From positions 61,104,387-61,168,386 of the forward strand of contig CM037782.1 in the NCBI GenBank assembly GCA_021229015.1: a DNA stretch of 64,000 nt, read 5' to 3'. The stretch comes from Solen grandis. Taxonomy: Eukaryota; Mollusca; Bivalvia; Adapedonta; Solenidae. Shown here one piece after another: positions 1-12,253 of the stretch. Position 1 is the first letter of the stretch. Each line of letters opens with the position of its first letter. The notes beneath the pieces are model-generated. The model made no database searches, had not been told where the DNA came from, and saw nothing but the letters and a program-made list of their open reading frames with translations. The translations under genes were made by a program, and so were the position numbers.

Positions 1-1382
1 CAGGTAAAATAATTATGGACATGCACTTGGTGCTGCTGGATACTTGTCGTTAGGCTGATTGACTCCATTAAAGATATATACAGCGACAGTTAACTAGTAA
101 TGTGTGCTACTTAACACATGCTGTTGTGTGTGGCCATTATCAGATTAGTATTACTATATGAAAAGGACCAATTGAACTAATCAGCTTTTAACACCATGGT
201 CATATATGCAGCATAAATCTATATATTTGATATATATATATATATAAACAAAAAAAATGTATTATTTTTATTAATATTTGACTGTCACTGCATGTTAAAT
301 GTGAATAAATAATTCTTACTTAACAAAATTTCACATTGTCTTTTGATTACATTGGATGAAAAAAATACTTAATTGCTTGTTGATAAAAGAAATTAATCAA
401 AATCAGGGTTTAATATATACATTTTCATTTTGGGGACATGTGCCCCCTCGAATATTTGATTTAGGGGTCATTTGAAATTTTAGGGGGACAAGCTTGCAGC
501 TAGGTAATAATAATTATATAAAACCTGTTTACATGAAAACATTGGAAAATAAAATAAAGTAATATAACTGTTTAGTTCAGGACGATCGGCATTGTCCGTT
601 TCCGAGTTCTCTTTTGAAAAGATAAACTTGCACTATTGTTACTGCATTTGCGATGATCCGAATGACATTGCTTTGCAACAACTCTCCATCATTGGTTGGG
701 ACTAAGTTATACAGAACGTATCGGAACATCAGACTAATTTATAAAGGGGAATTTTTCTGTGATAAAATTTATCCATATATATAAAAGGGCCATATATGGT
801 GAGAAAAAATCAAAGTAAGTCTAGTTTTCATAAATAAAAACATGCTTCCATGCACGTAAACAGACAACCTAATATTCGGGACGACAACGACGTGAGGTCA
901 TCGTTGTATGCATTGCCGGCAGTCCAGGTTCTATTTAAAGAAACAGAAAGTCCTATATCTTGATCTGTTATTCAGAGCTAAGCAGAAAAAATAAAATGAA
1001 CATGCATCTGGAAGGTCACATAGAATAAAGGAAACACATACAGTAGGTTTAAACTGACAGCTATTTGATATCAATCGAATGTGTCTTATATTTAGAACCT
1101 GGTTTTGAAAATGCGTCATTGACGGTGCACTAGCATTCAACATGGGGGTCATTTCAGATTATTTTGCGTCAAAACGCACAATTTTGTGCGTCATCGAAAA
1201 CCCTGCAAAATATAAAATAATTAATTTATTTCTTGCTGTTTGCCAATTTTTTCTTTCCGCAGAATAACAGAAAACAGAAAGTGTTAGGACAAAAGAAAGA
1301 GACCCTTTACTAACTTTTCTAATTTAAAAACATTAAAAAAAAAACATTATTGGAATTGTTTATTCCCTAACAAATGTTATAA
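1..1382. other. AT-rich stretch, no gene seen
   Basis: No exon-like segment or conserved protein is visible. The stretch holds a short TA microsatellite near 228-245 and AT-rich sequence. The longest open frame (931-1152, - strand) has no recognisable composition or motif. Confidence 0.6.
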
Positions 1383-1560
1383 ACTCAGAGCTTTTTTCCT
1401 TCTTTATCAGGGGCCATTCATAGGTGCCTTCCCTTCTAAAAATTCATGCACTTTTCCCCAAATTCGCATCTTTCTCCAATGAAAAAAAAAAGCCATATTC
1501 CCCCCCCCCCAAAAAATATGATGTTAAGGCCCCTCTCCAAATATCTGAGAAAAAAAACCG
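1383..1560 (+). repeat. Dispersed repeat G, copy 1
   Basis: This segment aligns by eye with 49088-49280. Shared features in order are a CTTTATCAGGGGC block, CATAGGTGCCTTCCC, a run of C followed by AAAATATGAT, and AAGGCCCCT. A weaker third copy is at 25650-25830. No coding potential or terminal repeats were seen, so its class is unknown. Confidence 0.6.
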
Positions 1561-1749
1561 AAACTGATTTCTAAATAATGGATCTGGATCTGCCGTTTTC
1601 AATATTCACTCACAGAGAATTAATTGAATCAAAATTACACATAGAATTCATTAATCATGTATGGCATGTTGATTGAATAAAAAAAAAAAACGAATGTACC
1701 ATTGTAATTGCCATTCATGCCTACATGCGCAATAAACACTTTGTCTTAT

Positions 1750-2186
1750 TATCCCCTGCCAATGGAATCAGAAGGGGGATATTGTTTTGGCGTCCGCCCG
1801 CCTTCCGATATTTATTTCCGCGCTATTTCTCTGTAACTACTGATTGGATTTTAACGCAAGTTCATGGCAACCATCATTACCAATAGAAGATGCGCTCTTG
1901 GCATGTTTCGATCGAACCATTTAACACAGAGTTATGGCCCTTGGTTATCCAGTATGTATACAGAGTAACATTCGTTTCCGCACTATTTCTCTGCAATTAC
2001 TTACTGGATTTTAACGCAAATTCATGGCAACCATCATTACCAGTAGGTGATGCGCATATTATTGGCATGTTTTGATAGGACCATTTAACACAGAGTTATG
2101 GCCCTTGATTATGAAGTATGTTTACAGAGTAACATTCGTTTATGCTTTTTCTCTGCAATTACTGACTGGATTTTAACGAAACTTCA
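1750..2186 (+). mobile_element. Tandem-monomer element, family D (5' part)
   Basis: The segment opens with a hairpin (ATCCCCT ... AGGGGGAT) followed by a GTCCGCCCGCC tract. Three tandem monomers of about 162 bp follow. Each contains TATTTCTCTGNAATTACT, a TGGATTTTAACG block and GAGTTATGGCCCTTG. The layout matches families A-C in this window, but no 3' end is present. It stops where a tRNA-like sequence begins. Confidence 0.6.
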
Positions 2187-2244
2187 GTGGTAAAGCTCAG
2201 TGACTACAAATCTGAAAGCTACAGGTTCAATCTTTGCTGCAATT

Positions 2245-2272
<28 letters not shown>
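2187..2272 (+). mobile_element. Degenerate tRNA-derived SINE head with poly-T
   Basis: A tRNA-like stretch carries GCTCAGTGACTA and a B-box-like GGTTCAATC, followed within 10 bp by about 25 T residues. The tRNA arms do not pair well enough for a functional tRNA. It interrupts the end of the family D element. Confidence 0.4.
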
Positions 2273-2275
<3 letters not shown>

Positions 2276-2340
2276 TCTCCCCATTCATAAATAATTAATT
2301 CATGGAGGGAACTATTTTGAGGAGATGGGATTTGTATATG

Positions 2341-2742
2341 TGTTACGGCCTATAAGGAATCCTTATCAGTGAGAGATTTGTGTTAGCGGTCCAGTATCTC
2401 AGTTGGTAGAGCACTCACCCTGTAAGCGTGGTGTTCCTGGCTGAACATTTTTCTCATCTGGTTACATTTGGTGCCTAACTTGGGACTGTTACAGTATCAT
2501 TCTCTTTTATGTACAGCCTTTTTTAAAATATTTTTGTATATACAGGTTTCGTCGGGAACATGTCAATTTGTTCTCAATACTGTTAATTCCGGGACAAATT
2601 CCAAATGGCAGGGGAGTGTGTAACAGTCTATATGTAACCCTTATTGGTGAGAGATTGTTTTGAGTGGTCCAACAGCTCAGTATGCCAGGGGTCCCAGGTT
2701 TGAGTCCTGCTCTGGCTGCAACTTTTTCTCACCTGGTTTTCT
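2341..2742 (+). mobile_element. Miniature LTR retrotransposon (TRIM-like) with tRNA-like sequence inside its LTRs
   Basis: The left LTR (2341-2466) starts TGTTACGGCC and ends GGTTACA. The right LTR (2619 to about 2742) starts TGTAACAG. A 153-bp non-coding interior separates them. Next to the left LTR is a primer-binding-site-like TGGTGCCTAACTTGGGAC (2469-2486), which begins with TGG as a tRNA-CCA complement should. A purine tract, GGCAGGGGAGTG, directly precedes the right LTR. Each LTR has a common leader (AACCCTTATTG, GAGAGATT) and then a tRNA-like region. The left LTR keeps the A-box side (CTCAGTTGGTAGAGC). The right LTR has lost the anticodon arm but keeps a B-box-like GGTTTGAGTCC. The two are diverged, so the insertion is old. 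An intact related solo LTR is at 33680-33822. No coding capacity is present. The LTR reading rests on the paired copies plus PBS and purine tract; a SINE pair is the alternative. Confidence 0.7.
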
Positions 2743-3966
2743 AATTGATGTAAAAGACATTAATCCGTACAAGAATCTTAAAGGCTGAATGAATAATATG
2801 GGTTTGATCCCTAGCAGCAACGAAAAATGTACTGGTGTATCTTGGATTATCTCCCCTGCTCTAACTCCATGCTAGTCTGTTAGTGTCCGCCTGTAGCTCT
2901 TGCATGTTCATCTTAAATTCAGATTGTTCAGGCAGCGCTTCTTTGCTTCTGCATTTTTGATGGTCTCCTGTATTATGCTCTTATAACATGACAAACATCT
3001 TAACCTCTGTCAGCTAGCACTCAGGAGAGATTCCTTTGGTTTTAGCTCACTAAACCTCCATTTTGCCTGTGCTCCGAGTATGAAATGTCATTTACTTTCC
3101 TGAGGTCTTTTAATTCACTGCCAGGACTTGCCTCTCTTAACTCTGGTTCCTGTATAGCCAGTTGGATAGAGCAATAGATTTTAATAACCAATGCCTAGTT
3201 GGGAAACTGATGGCGATTTTCCATGCCCCTTCCAGGCAAGCTTTTGTATCTGTGTCTATTGCATGCTGGATGTGGAATTCTTCTAGCCAGGTCTCAGAGA
3301 GAGAGAGAGAGAGAGAGAGTGAGAGAGAGAAAATGATGTCAGATAAAAAGATATTGTTTAGTTCACCTTCATGCAGTCATTGCTATTTGATGAATACAAA
3401 ACTAGATTAATTATTGGCAGATATATTTTAACATTATATTTACTATGCCGTGTGATTGACTTTGACTTTTCTCCACTTTACACTTCAATAAAAAAACGAT
3501 ATTCCATTCAACCTTATGGCCTGTCAGATAGAACGTCGCTGCAGTTGACAAATATAAACCACACCTCCGTAGCGAGAGGAATCAAGTGCGCATTTTATAA
3601 TGTGCGAAACTATGAATTGACTGCAGGTACATGTCACGTTGTGTAATCTTGCGAGGAAATATTGAATGAGTTTAAATAAACAATTATGTAGTTTCAAACG
3701 AAATAGGTGGCACTTCAACTCGGGGTGTTTTAGCAAGAGTGATTTTGTGTCTTGAATTAATAAAACACAGCAAAAGCATTGTGACGTAGTAACTGTCAAA
3801 CGGAGCATGATATTTGTTCTTGTCATCATGGTCTACGAACGTGTTGCTTTGAACAACATCTAGACATTTTAATTGTGGTACTTCATGTAGGAATTACGTA
3901 AAATCCTCGAATGCCATTCAAAACCTTTCCAAAACACACTGCTGACACCTTTTATAGGGATTATGA
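2743..3966. other. No gene seen; GA microsatellite
   Basis: Unique-looking sequence holding a (GA)n microsatellite at about 3296-3330. Small open frames here (3162-3410, 3371-3646) are partly translated microsatellite and show no conserved motif. Confidence 0.5.
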
Positions 3967-5029
3967 TTTTTAGCTCACCTGAGCATAGCTCAGGGTGAGC
4001 TTTTGGGATACTTGATTGTCCGTCGGCCGTCGTCCGTCGTCAGTCGTCCGTCGTCCGTCAACAATTTTGATGTTTACACACTAGAGGCCACAGTTTTGAT
4101 CCAATCTTCCTCAAACTTGGTCAGAATGTTTGTCTTGATGATATCTTGAACCCTTTCGAAAATGGGTCAGGTTGGATCAAAAAGTAGGTCAGTAGGTCAA
4201 ATCTTAGAAAAATCTTGTTGTCCATCAACAATTTTGATGTTTACACACTAGAGGCCACAATTTTAATCCAATCTTCCTCAAACTTGGTCAGAATGTTTGT
4301 CTTGATGATATCTTGAACCCTTTCGAAAATGGGTCAGGTTGGATCAAAAAGTAGGTCAGTAGGTCAAATCTTAGAAAAAATCTTGTTTACACACTAGAGG
4401 CCACAATTTTGATCCAATCTTCCTCAAACTTGGTCAGAATGTTTGTCTTGATGATATCTTGAACCCTTTCGAAAATGGGCAGGGCCGGACCGAAAAGTAG
4501 GTCAATAGGTCAAATCTTAGAAAAATCTTGTTTACACACTAGAGGCTACAATTTTAATCCAATATTCCTCAAACGTGGTCAGAATGTTTGTCTTGATGAT
4601 ATCTTGAGCCCTTTCGGAAATGGGCAGGGCCGGACCGAAAAGTAGGTCAATAGGTCAAATCTTAGAAAAATCTTGTTTACACACTAAAGGCCACAGTTTT
4701 GATGCAATCTTCCTCAAACTTGGTCAGATTGTTTGTCATGATGATATCTCGAACCAGTTTGAAAATGGGTGGGGCTGGATAGAAATGTAGGTCAGTAGGT
4801 CAAATCTTAGAAAAATCTTGTTTATACTCTGAGGGCAACATTTTTGGTCCAATCATCCTCAAAATTTGGCAGAATGTTTGTCATGATGATATCTTTTGTG
4901 GATGGGGTCAGAAAATTCCTGAACATTGTTTCACCTCATCATCTTAATTCTGAAGCAATCTGTTTTGTACAGGCAATGAATGATACTTTTCTCAGGTGAG
5001 CGATCTAGGGCCATCTTGGCCCTCTTGTT
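3967..5029 (+). mobile_element. Helentron/HINE-like non-autonomous element, family A copy 1
   Basis: The 5' end is TTTTTAGCTCACCTGAGC, followed by an imperfect inverted copy of itself and a GTCCGTCGTCCG-rich tract. The interior has about six tandem monomers of 145-166 bp (CACACTAGAGGCCACA, TTCCTCAAACTTGGTCAGAA, TAGGTCAAATCTTAG). The 3' end carries CTCAGGTGAGC, the inverted partner of the 5' GCTCACCTGAG. A short stem GGGCCATCTTGGCCC and terminal TCTTGTT follow. This combination matches the published description of Helentron-associated interspersed elements. No Rep/helicase gene is present. Confidence 0.75.
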
Positions 5030-7204
5030 TAAAGTCCGTCTCTGCCGACACTTCCATCACGAAAGTTAACTGAGAACTGAGCAAAAATCAATAAGCAGGT
5101 GAAGTCAAGGGGTGGAGCTACATTCTGATTGGCATACACAATACCTTTTGTTTTCTTTAGGAAGAGGGAAAGCAACAGCAATTTTATCAATGTAAAATTA
5201 TTGGAAAAGTCAAAGTCAGTTGCACATCATAGTACATCTAAAGCATTTTTTAATAATTTACAATATTCTATTTAATGACCAATGAAAATATAACTTGATG
5301 AACTTTAGCCCCAATGTAGTTCATACACTGATGAACCAATAAAATTTGCCATTAGTGAATCCTTAAATAATTTTTGATTGGCAGTAATTATGAATAGTGA
5401 CAGATTGAATGCTCTTTGTTACTCTTTGTTTGCAGAATTTGTCAGCAGAAGGAAAATTTAATGAACCCATTTCTATTTTTTGCTTTTATTAGGAAAAAAA
5501 AAGTTTTATGATGATTTCATACCTCAGTTTTCACTTTCACTAAAAGGTAAGACTTCCTGGAATTTTTAGCTTAAATCTCATTGAAATCTGCTTATGAGAA
5601 AAAACAATATCTTCTTTTTGCCATAATTATTAGAATCATCCTTTTTATAACTTCAGTTAATGTATCAAAGGGAGTGTACTCCAAACAGAGTCATACATGT
5701 TTCACAATGAGTTGTCTCCCTTATGACTATAGGAGGGAGGGGAAAAAATTAAATAAACACCTATAAATTTAGGGCTCATTTGATTAAAAAACAAACACAC
5801 ACAACCTTCAGAATCCTATGGTAGATACACTTTAACATTGGATATTTCCCAGTTCAGCTTGGAGATTTATTTGTTGATACAATATATGACCAAGAACATA
5901 TGGCAAAAGTGTGTCATAATTAAGCACAAAAAGATTTGGCAGGCGAATGAGGAAAACAGATGAGCCCCTGATTACTTGATTGGTTAGGGCTGTATTTAAC
6001 AGCTGAGGCTTCATTTGTATCCTTGTGGCAGTCACAGCAGCAAGGAAATATTTTGATTTACCATGCAGCTGAAATTGGCATGGGGAAATAAAACAGGATG
6101 TTAATTATGGCATTTTCCATTTACCGTATTTAATATCCTTATGGTCCCATCGGAAATGTTGAAAATTAGTAAGGGTCCGGGCATTTAATAGGATTTTGGA
6201 TTGAGGATCAAGAGTTATGGTCCTTTTTATTGTAAACAAAGCCAACCTTTGGTTACACTAATGTGTCAATGTTTGTGAAGTTATTGTAAATATTAAGATT
6301 TCTTAAGTTAGTTTGGAATTATGGCTATAATGGCATTTTTTTTTAAATTCCCACTTTAATATTTGAGTTAAAGAGAAGTAAAAAACAGAAATAAATAAAT
6401 CATGAAACTTAATAATGAATAACATTGTCTTTAACATCATACTTCATATAGACTCATTTTGATGCATAGGCAATCAGAGCAGACCCAGATGAAGCTTCAA
6501 TAATGTATGATTATAAGCAAACATAGGGTCGCTTCTGTTTGCTTAAACAATATTGTTGCTCAGTTTCTACCTAGTTATCTGTGGCAAAGAAAAATCCATT
6601 ATTTCTAAAACCATTTCAAGATTAATAATTAATATTCATCAAATCATTAATTTGTCCATGAATATTCATAAGGTAAAGGGTTAATTAAGGTCTTAGAACC
6701 CTAACAGCCATCAATTTCATCAAAGCCATGCATTTAACTTCACAATATAAGCTTTTAAAATGTTAAACAAAGGAAATCTTAGGGGCAAATTGACATGTTA
6801 TGACATGTGACAGAAGTTTATTATCTCCCCTTGATAATTTTGCTGTCATCATGAGGTATCTCCACTGAAAACTAAAAAAAGGTGATTTCCTCCATTTTTT
6901 TTTAGGTAAAGTTTAGATTTTTTCATGAATTTTGAAACAGAATCATATAATGTATCTTTCTACCATGAGTTTTTCTCATAAATCAATTTCAGTTTTACAT
7001 GTTCACAGAAAATGTACCGGTAAACATGTATTTCCCATAGGCTTCAATGTTAACTTAAATACAGAATTATCTCCCCTAAATTAGATAAAAGTTGAAAAAA
7101 CTCTTGGTGAAATATTTTCATTTTTGAAAGTCTCAAAATTGTCAGTTTCATTGAAATATAACCATCCAGTGGCAAGATATGGAATATGGCTATTAGGGTG
7201 CTAA
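5030..7204. other. No gene seen
   Basis: AT-rich sequence without splice-bounded coding segments. No open frame in the region has a recognisable motif. Confidence 0.5.
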
Positions 7205-7247
7205 TACTATTCAGGTGAGTGTAATGGGGCCATATTGGCCCTCTTGT
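7205..7247 (+). mobile_element. 3' terminus of a family A-like element
   Basis: The segment has TTCAGGTGAGTG, a stem GGGCCATATTGGCCC and the CTCTTGTTG terminus typical of family A 3' ends. The sequence to its left lacks clear A monomers, so this is a decayed element or a relative with a different body. Confidence 0.55.
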
Positions 7248-7868
7248 TGTAGATAGTGCTTTTTACTGAAGCTGTATCATTCGGATCTATCTCTGGAGGA
7301 CAATTGGTTCCAAATGACTGAAAGAATGTTCGTGAAATGCAAAATCTTGGTATGCAGCAACAGAGAAATGATCTGTTGTTCTCACCTACATTCACATCTT
7401 GCTGCTTTCTAACAGAAATTCAGGGTGCAGAAATAATGGGGCAGAAATGTCTTCCACCTGTTTTTGATAAAGCTATGGCTTGTGATTAGAATGTGAAATT
7501 CGGTTAAACCTTTTCATTTCTATCCAACTAAATTTTCCATTATTACCTGTATAATTGCTTTCAGCTATGTTTTGGCCCAGACTTTATGGGGCACACTATA
7601 AATGTTTGCATTATCATGCTAACTTAACGATTTTAAAATCTCACATATTATCCCTCTAGCAAAATGATCAGAATTCTTGATAACGTTTGATTTTATACAA
7701 AAATGAGTTGATGTACACCAGAAAAAAAAAATGACACAAGGTTTTCAGGATAAATATAGTAGAGAACACCCACGATACAAGGAGATCAGCCTTTCAGTAG
7801 AACAAAAACAAGAAAAACCTGTCAAATTCACGCAGTAGCTGTTCATTTTGTAGTCATTATTATTTATC

Positions 7869-8165
7869 TTAACCCTTTCCCTCATAGAGGAAACCATGAA
7901 AAGACCTATGCGAACAGCATAAAACCAGATCAGCCTGCGAGTAACTCGCAGGCTGATCAGGTTTTATGCTGTTCGCTGCTCCTCAGTGGTCTGGTAATGA
8001 GGATTTTATAATTAAATTTGGTAAGGTTTAACTGTGGTTTTCTGCAGATCAGGCTTTATGTGGTACCTACTGAGTGCGTCAAAATGAGTCTATATGAGGG
8101 AAAGGGTTAAATGAGTCTATATGAGGGAAAGGGTTAAAATGAGTCTATATGAGGGAAAGGGTTAA
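7869..8165 (+). mobile_element. MITE family M, copy 1, with triplicated right end
   Basis: Left terminus TTAACCCTTTCCCTCAT and right terminus ATGAGGGAAAGGGTTAA are inverted repeats. The centre is a large palindrome built from GCGAACAGCATAAAACC and its complement around a GCCTGCGAGTAACTCGCAGGC core. The 27-28 bp right end (ATGAGTCTATATGAGGGAAA...) is present three times in tandem between about 8083 and 8165. No ORF. Confidence 0.8.
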
Positions 8166-8221
8166 AGATAAGAGACTAATTGCTAAAAGCAGAATATTTG
8201 AAGCTTTGTCTGCATGTCAAT

Positions 8222-8520
8222 GTACCGTTCCCGGTGGCTGAGTGGTTAGAGCATCTGCCTTAGGAGCGGGAGGTCGTGGGTTCGATCCCCAGCCACAACA
8301 TACCAAAGTCTTAAAATGGTACTGTTATAGCTCCCTTGCTTGGCGCTCAGCATATAAGGGTATTTGCAGGACTAGTTGGCCCGGTGTAAGGCATAATGTG
8401 ACTGGGTGTGGTATCATTCCACATGTCTACGGCGTGATACTGCAATGTGGCAGCACTATATCTGTCTCAAGTAGACATCGTCTCCAAATGACTGAAATAC
8501 TGTCAGTGGGACATTAAACC
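8222..8520 (+). mobile_element. tRNA-derived SINE, family S1 (near full length)
   Basis: The head is tRNA-like, with GGTGGCTGAGTGGTTAGAGC (A-box region) and GGGTTCGATCCCC (B box). The body follows with GCTCCCTTGCTTGGCGCTC, CAGCATATAAGGGTA, GACTGGGTGTGGTATCAT and GTGGCAGCACTAT, ending near GGGACATTAAACC. Further copies are at 19075, 27316, 54145 and 62580. It may belong to a known molluscan SINE superfamily, which I cannot verify from sequence alone. Confidence 0.8.
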
Positions 8521-8590
8521 CAACAAACAAACATGTCATTGCATATGTCCTTGCACTATTTATGCACTAGAATCCTGTCTGTCTCTTTAC

Positions 8591-8805
8591 TTAACCCTTT
8601 CCCTCATATAGACTCATTTTGACACACTCAATAGGTACCACATAAAGCCTGATCTGCAGAAAACCACAGTTAAACCTTACCAAATTTAATTATAAAATTC
8701 TCATTTCCAGACCACTGAGGAGCAGCGAACAGCATAAAACCTGATCTGGTTTTATGCTGTTCGCATAGGTCTTTTCATGGTGTCCTCTATGAGGGAAAGG
8801 GTTAA
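8591..8805 (-). mobile_element. MITE family M, copy 2 (inverted, short core)
   Basis: It has the same termini as the copy at 7869 but lies in opposite orientation. The central palindrome has lost the inner GCCTGCGAG hairpin, leaving GCATAAAACCTGATCTGG joined directly to the matching arm. Confidence 0.8.
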
Positions 8806-9582
8806 AGGCCCGTTATATTTCATAATGATACAATTTTCATGATAAAGAAGATATAACATAACATTGACATATAACGGTAGTAGACTAACAGTTTATTATT
8901 TTGGATGGATTTCAGAATACTTTCATTATTTACATTTTACATTAGCAAGTACAGTGTATTCCAGAAGACGGTCTGAAATCGGAAATGATTTGAATTGGAA
9001 ATACTATTGCCGAATCACAATTTATCTGCTTTGTCATCAATTTATGTACTCATGATTCATTAACGGAGACATATGGAAGGTTTTTGTGAAACGTTAGACA
9101 ATTGACAAAGATATGCAAAATATGCAATTAGGTATTTTCTGTAAATAACTGAATGATCTTAAGTAAAATATTCTTTCTTATTTATGCATTGTAGTAATGC
9201 TTTCAACAACAAGTATGAACAGATTGCATCTTCCAATAAATCTGTACCACATATTTTGCTTTTCTGTTCGAAAAATATACACTGCTTTTGGAAGAATAAT
9301 GGGCCTTTAACCATTTTTCTTTGACACTGATGCCATGAGTGAAAGGTATTTATCTATTTAGTTATCCTTTTGAGCAAGGATTCTGTAAAGCTATTGCTCC
9401 ATGTATAACATAAATATGTGGTGGTAATATTTTTTATGATGATGTATATACTTGGTTTTCTTTATACACCATGTCATATAATCATTATCAAAAGCTAGAC
9501 AGAATTGACCAGGTAATTTATGACTTTCTGTCCAATTTGTCTCAAAGTTACTGCCATGTTGTTAGTATATCAGACTGACCAT
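8806..9582. other. No gene seen
   Basis: AT-rich, apparently unique sequence with no conserved coding segment. Confidence 0.45.
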
Positions 9583-9645
9583 CCCTGGTGACCTAGTGGT
9601 TAGAGTGCCCACCTAGATAGGTTGAGGTTACATGTATGATTGATA
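9583..9645 (+). mobile_element. SINE S1-like tRNA head fragment
   Basis: CCTGGTGACCTAGTGGTTAGAG resembles the A-box part of the S1 SINE heads. The B box and body are absent. Confidence 0.4.
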
Positions 9646-9872
9646 TATTTTGTTCACCCTTTGCAAGCTTGATTCATGGAGACATATAGGCAGACAATGT
9701 CATTAAAGTATACAGAACTTGTACTGATTTTTATCTTTTTCTTGTCTTTTATTTTTTCTTTCATTTTTAAAAGCAAATTCAGGACTTTGTGAAAATGACT
9801 ATGATAACTATATATAAATAAGAAACATTGCTTTTACAATAATGTTGCACCAAGACCTCAGAATAGTTTTAT

Positions 9873-10112
9873 TAACCCTTTCCCTCATAGAGGAAACCAT
9901 GAAAAGACCTATGCGAACAGCATAAAACCAGATCAGCCTGCGAGTAACTCGCAGGCTGATCAGGTTTTATGCTGTTCGCTGCTCCTCAGTGGTCTGGAAA
10001 TGAGGACTTTATAATTAAATTTGGTAAGGTTTAACTGTGGTTTTCTGCAGATCAGGCTTTATTTGGTACCTATTGAGCGCGTCAAAATGAGTCTATATGA
10101 GGGAAGGGTAAA
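9873..10112 (+). mobile_element. MITE family M, copy 3
   Basis: Same orientation and same full central palindrome as the copy at 7869. The right terminus is slightly decayed (GAGGGAAGGGTAAA). Confidence 0.8.
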
Positions 10113-10437
10113 AGTACAGAAAATGTTTTCTATCACTGTTTATTTATTTGAATATTTCATTGATAATGTCCAATGGGAGGTTTAGCTTGTTATCAGGGGA
10201 ACAATCAGATGTTAAAATATTATTTTTGTGGTCAGTAAATATGGTTAATGTGGTTTTCTGCGGTATGTGAAGGATAGCTCCAGGACAGGTTGGCCAGATA
10301 TGAAAATGACATGATTGTGTATGTTATCATGCCAATTAGGACGCTACTGTGAGGGAGTGATATATTATGTCTCATATGGACCAGGGCTTTTTCAGCCAAT
10401 CTTAGGAGGAAGCCCCAGCATTTATATTTTGCAGTGA

Positions 10438-12253
10438 TTTTTAGCTCGACTATTCGAAGAATATAAGAGCTATTGTAGTCGCCCTGGCGTCGGCGTCGGC
10501 GTTGGCGTTGCAGCTTTTGGTTAAAGTTTTGCGTGCAAGTAACTATCAACCTTATATCTCAATAACCGTTTATGGTATTGACTTGAAAGTTTATAAATAT
10601 GTTCAGGGGCATCAGACAACCAAGGTAGATAACTCTTGACTGAATTTAATGTGAATTATGGCCCCTTTTTAACTTAGAAATTTTGGTTAAAGTTTTGCAT
10701 GCAAGTAACTATCAACCTTATATCTCAATAACCGTTCATGGTATTGACTTGAAAGTTTATGAATATGTTCAGGGGCATCAGACAACCAAGGTAGATAACT
10801 CTTGACTGAATTTAATATGAATTATGGCCCCTTTTTAACTTAGAAATTTTGGTTAAAGTTTTGCATGCAATAGAAAATTTGGTTAAAGTTTTGCGTGCAA
10901 GCTACCATCTAGTTTGTATCTCAATAACCATTCATGGTATTGACTTGAAAGTTTATGAATATGTTTAGGGGCATCAGACAACCAAAGTAGATAACTCTTG
11001 ATGGAATATATTACAAATTATGGCCCCTTTTTAACTTAGAAATTTTGGTTAAAGTTTTGCATGCAATATACTCTCATGCTTATATCTCAGTATCCAGGCA
11101 TGCGATTGATTTTAAACATCTTTAATATGTTTAGAGGTATCATACTTTCATGGTAGTTAACTCTTGATGGAATATGTTACAAATTATTGCCCCTTTGTAA
11201 CTTAGAAATTTTGGTTAAAGTTTTGCATGCAAGTTACTTTCATGCTAATATCTCAGTATCCAGGCATGGGATTGATTTGAAACATCTTTAATATGTTTAT
11301 GGGTATCATACTTTCATGGTAGATAACTCTTGATAGAATATGTTACAAATTATGGTCCCCTTTTTTAACTTAAAAATTTTGGTTAAAGTTTTGCATGCAA
11401 GGTACTTTCATGCTAATATCTCAGTATCCAGGCATAGGATTGATTTGAAACATCTTTAATATGTTTATGGGTATCATACTTTCATGGTAGATAACTCTTG
11501 ATGGAATATGTTACAAATTATTGCCCTTTTTAACTTAGAAATTTTGGTTAAAGTTTTGCATGCAAGTTACTTTCATGCTTTTCAGTTCCAGGCATGGATT
11601 GATTTAAACATCTTTAATATGTTTAGGTATCAACAAAGAATTTTGATGGAATATATTACAAGTTATGGCCCCTTTTAAACAAAGAAATTTTGGTTAAAGT
11701 TTTGCATGCAAGGTACTTTCATGCTTTTATATCAGATTCCAGGCATGGGATTGATTTGAAACATCTTTTATATGTTTAGGGGTATCAGACTATAAAGGAA
11801 GATAACACTTGATGGAATATATTAAAAATAATGACCCCCTTTTAACTTAGAATTTTGGTTACATTTTTGCATTCAAGCTACTATCCAGCTTATATCTCAG
11901 AAATTGCTTGTGGAATTGACTAGAAAGTTAAGGAGTGTCTTCAGGGGCATCAGAAAACTAAGGAGGATAGCTTTTGGACTGAATTTTATACAAATTACGG
12001 CCCTTTTCTAACTTGGATTCTTGGTTCAAGTTTTGCATGCACAGTGTTATTGTGCTTATGTCTCAGTAACTAGGCATGGGATTGATTTTAGACATCATAA
12101 AAATATTAAGGGGTATCAGACTATCAAGGTATATCATTTTTGACTATTATTATGTACAGGGTACGTGAAGGGCAAGAACTGAAATAGATTTCATTTGATT
12201 TACCAACAAGCATTTTGAAAAGTCGAGCGTGCTGTCCTCTGACAGCTCTTGTT
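10438..12253 (+). mobile_element. Helentron/HINE-like element, family B copy 1 (complete)
   Basis: The 5' end is TTTTTAGCTCGAC followed by TATTCGAAGAA and a GGCGTCGGCGTTGGCG tract. About ten monomers of 165-170 bp follow, each anchored by GGTTAAAGTTTTGCATGCAA, which contains the 10-bp palindrome TTGCATGCAA. Near the 3' end AAAAGTCGAGC is the inverted partner of the 5' GCTCGACTATT region. A perfect 6-bp stem GCTGTC-CTCT-GACAGC and CTCTTGTT then close the element. The architecture equals family A but the sequence is different. No protein gene. Confidence 0.75.
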
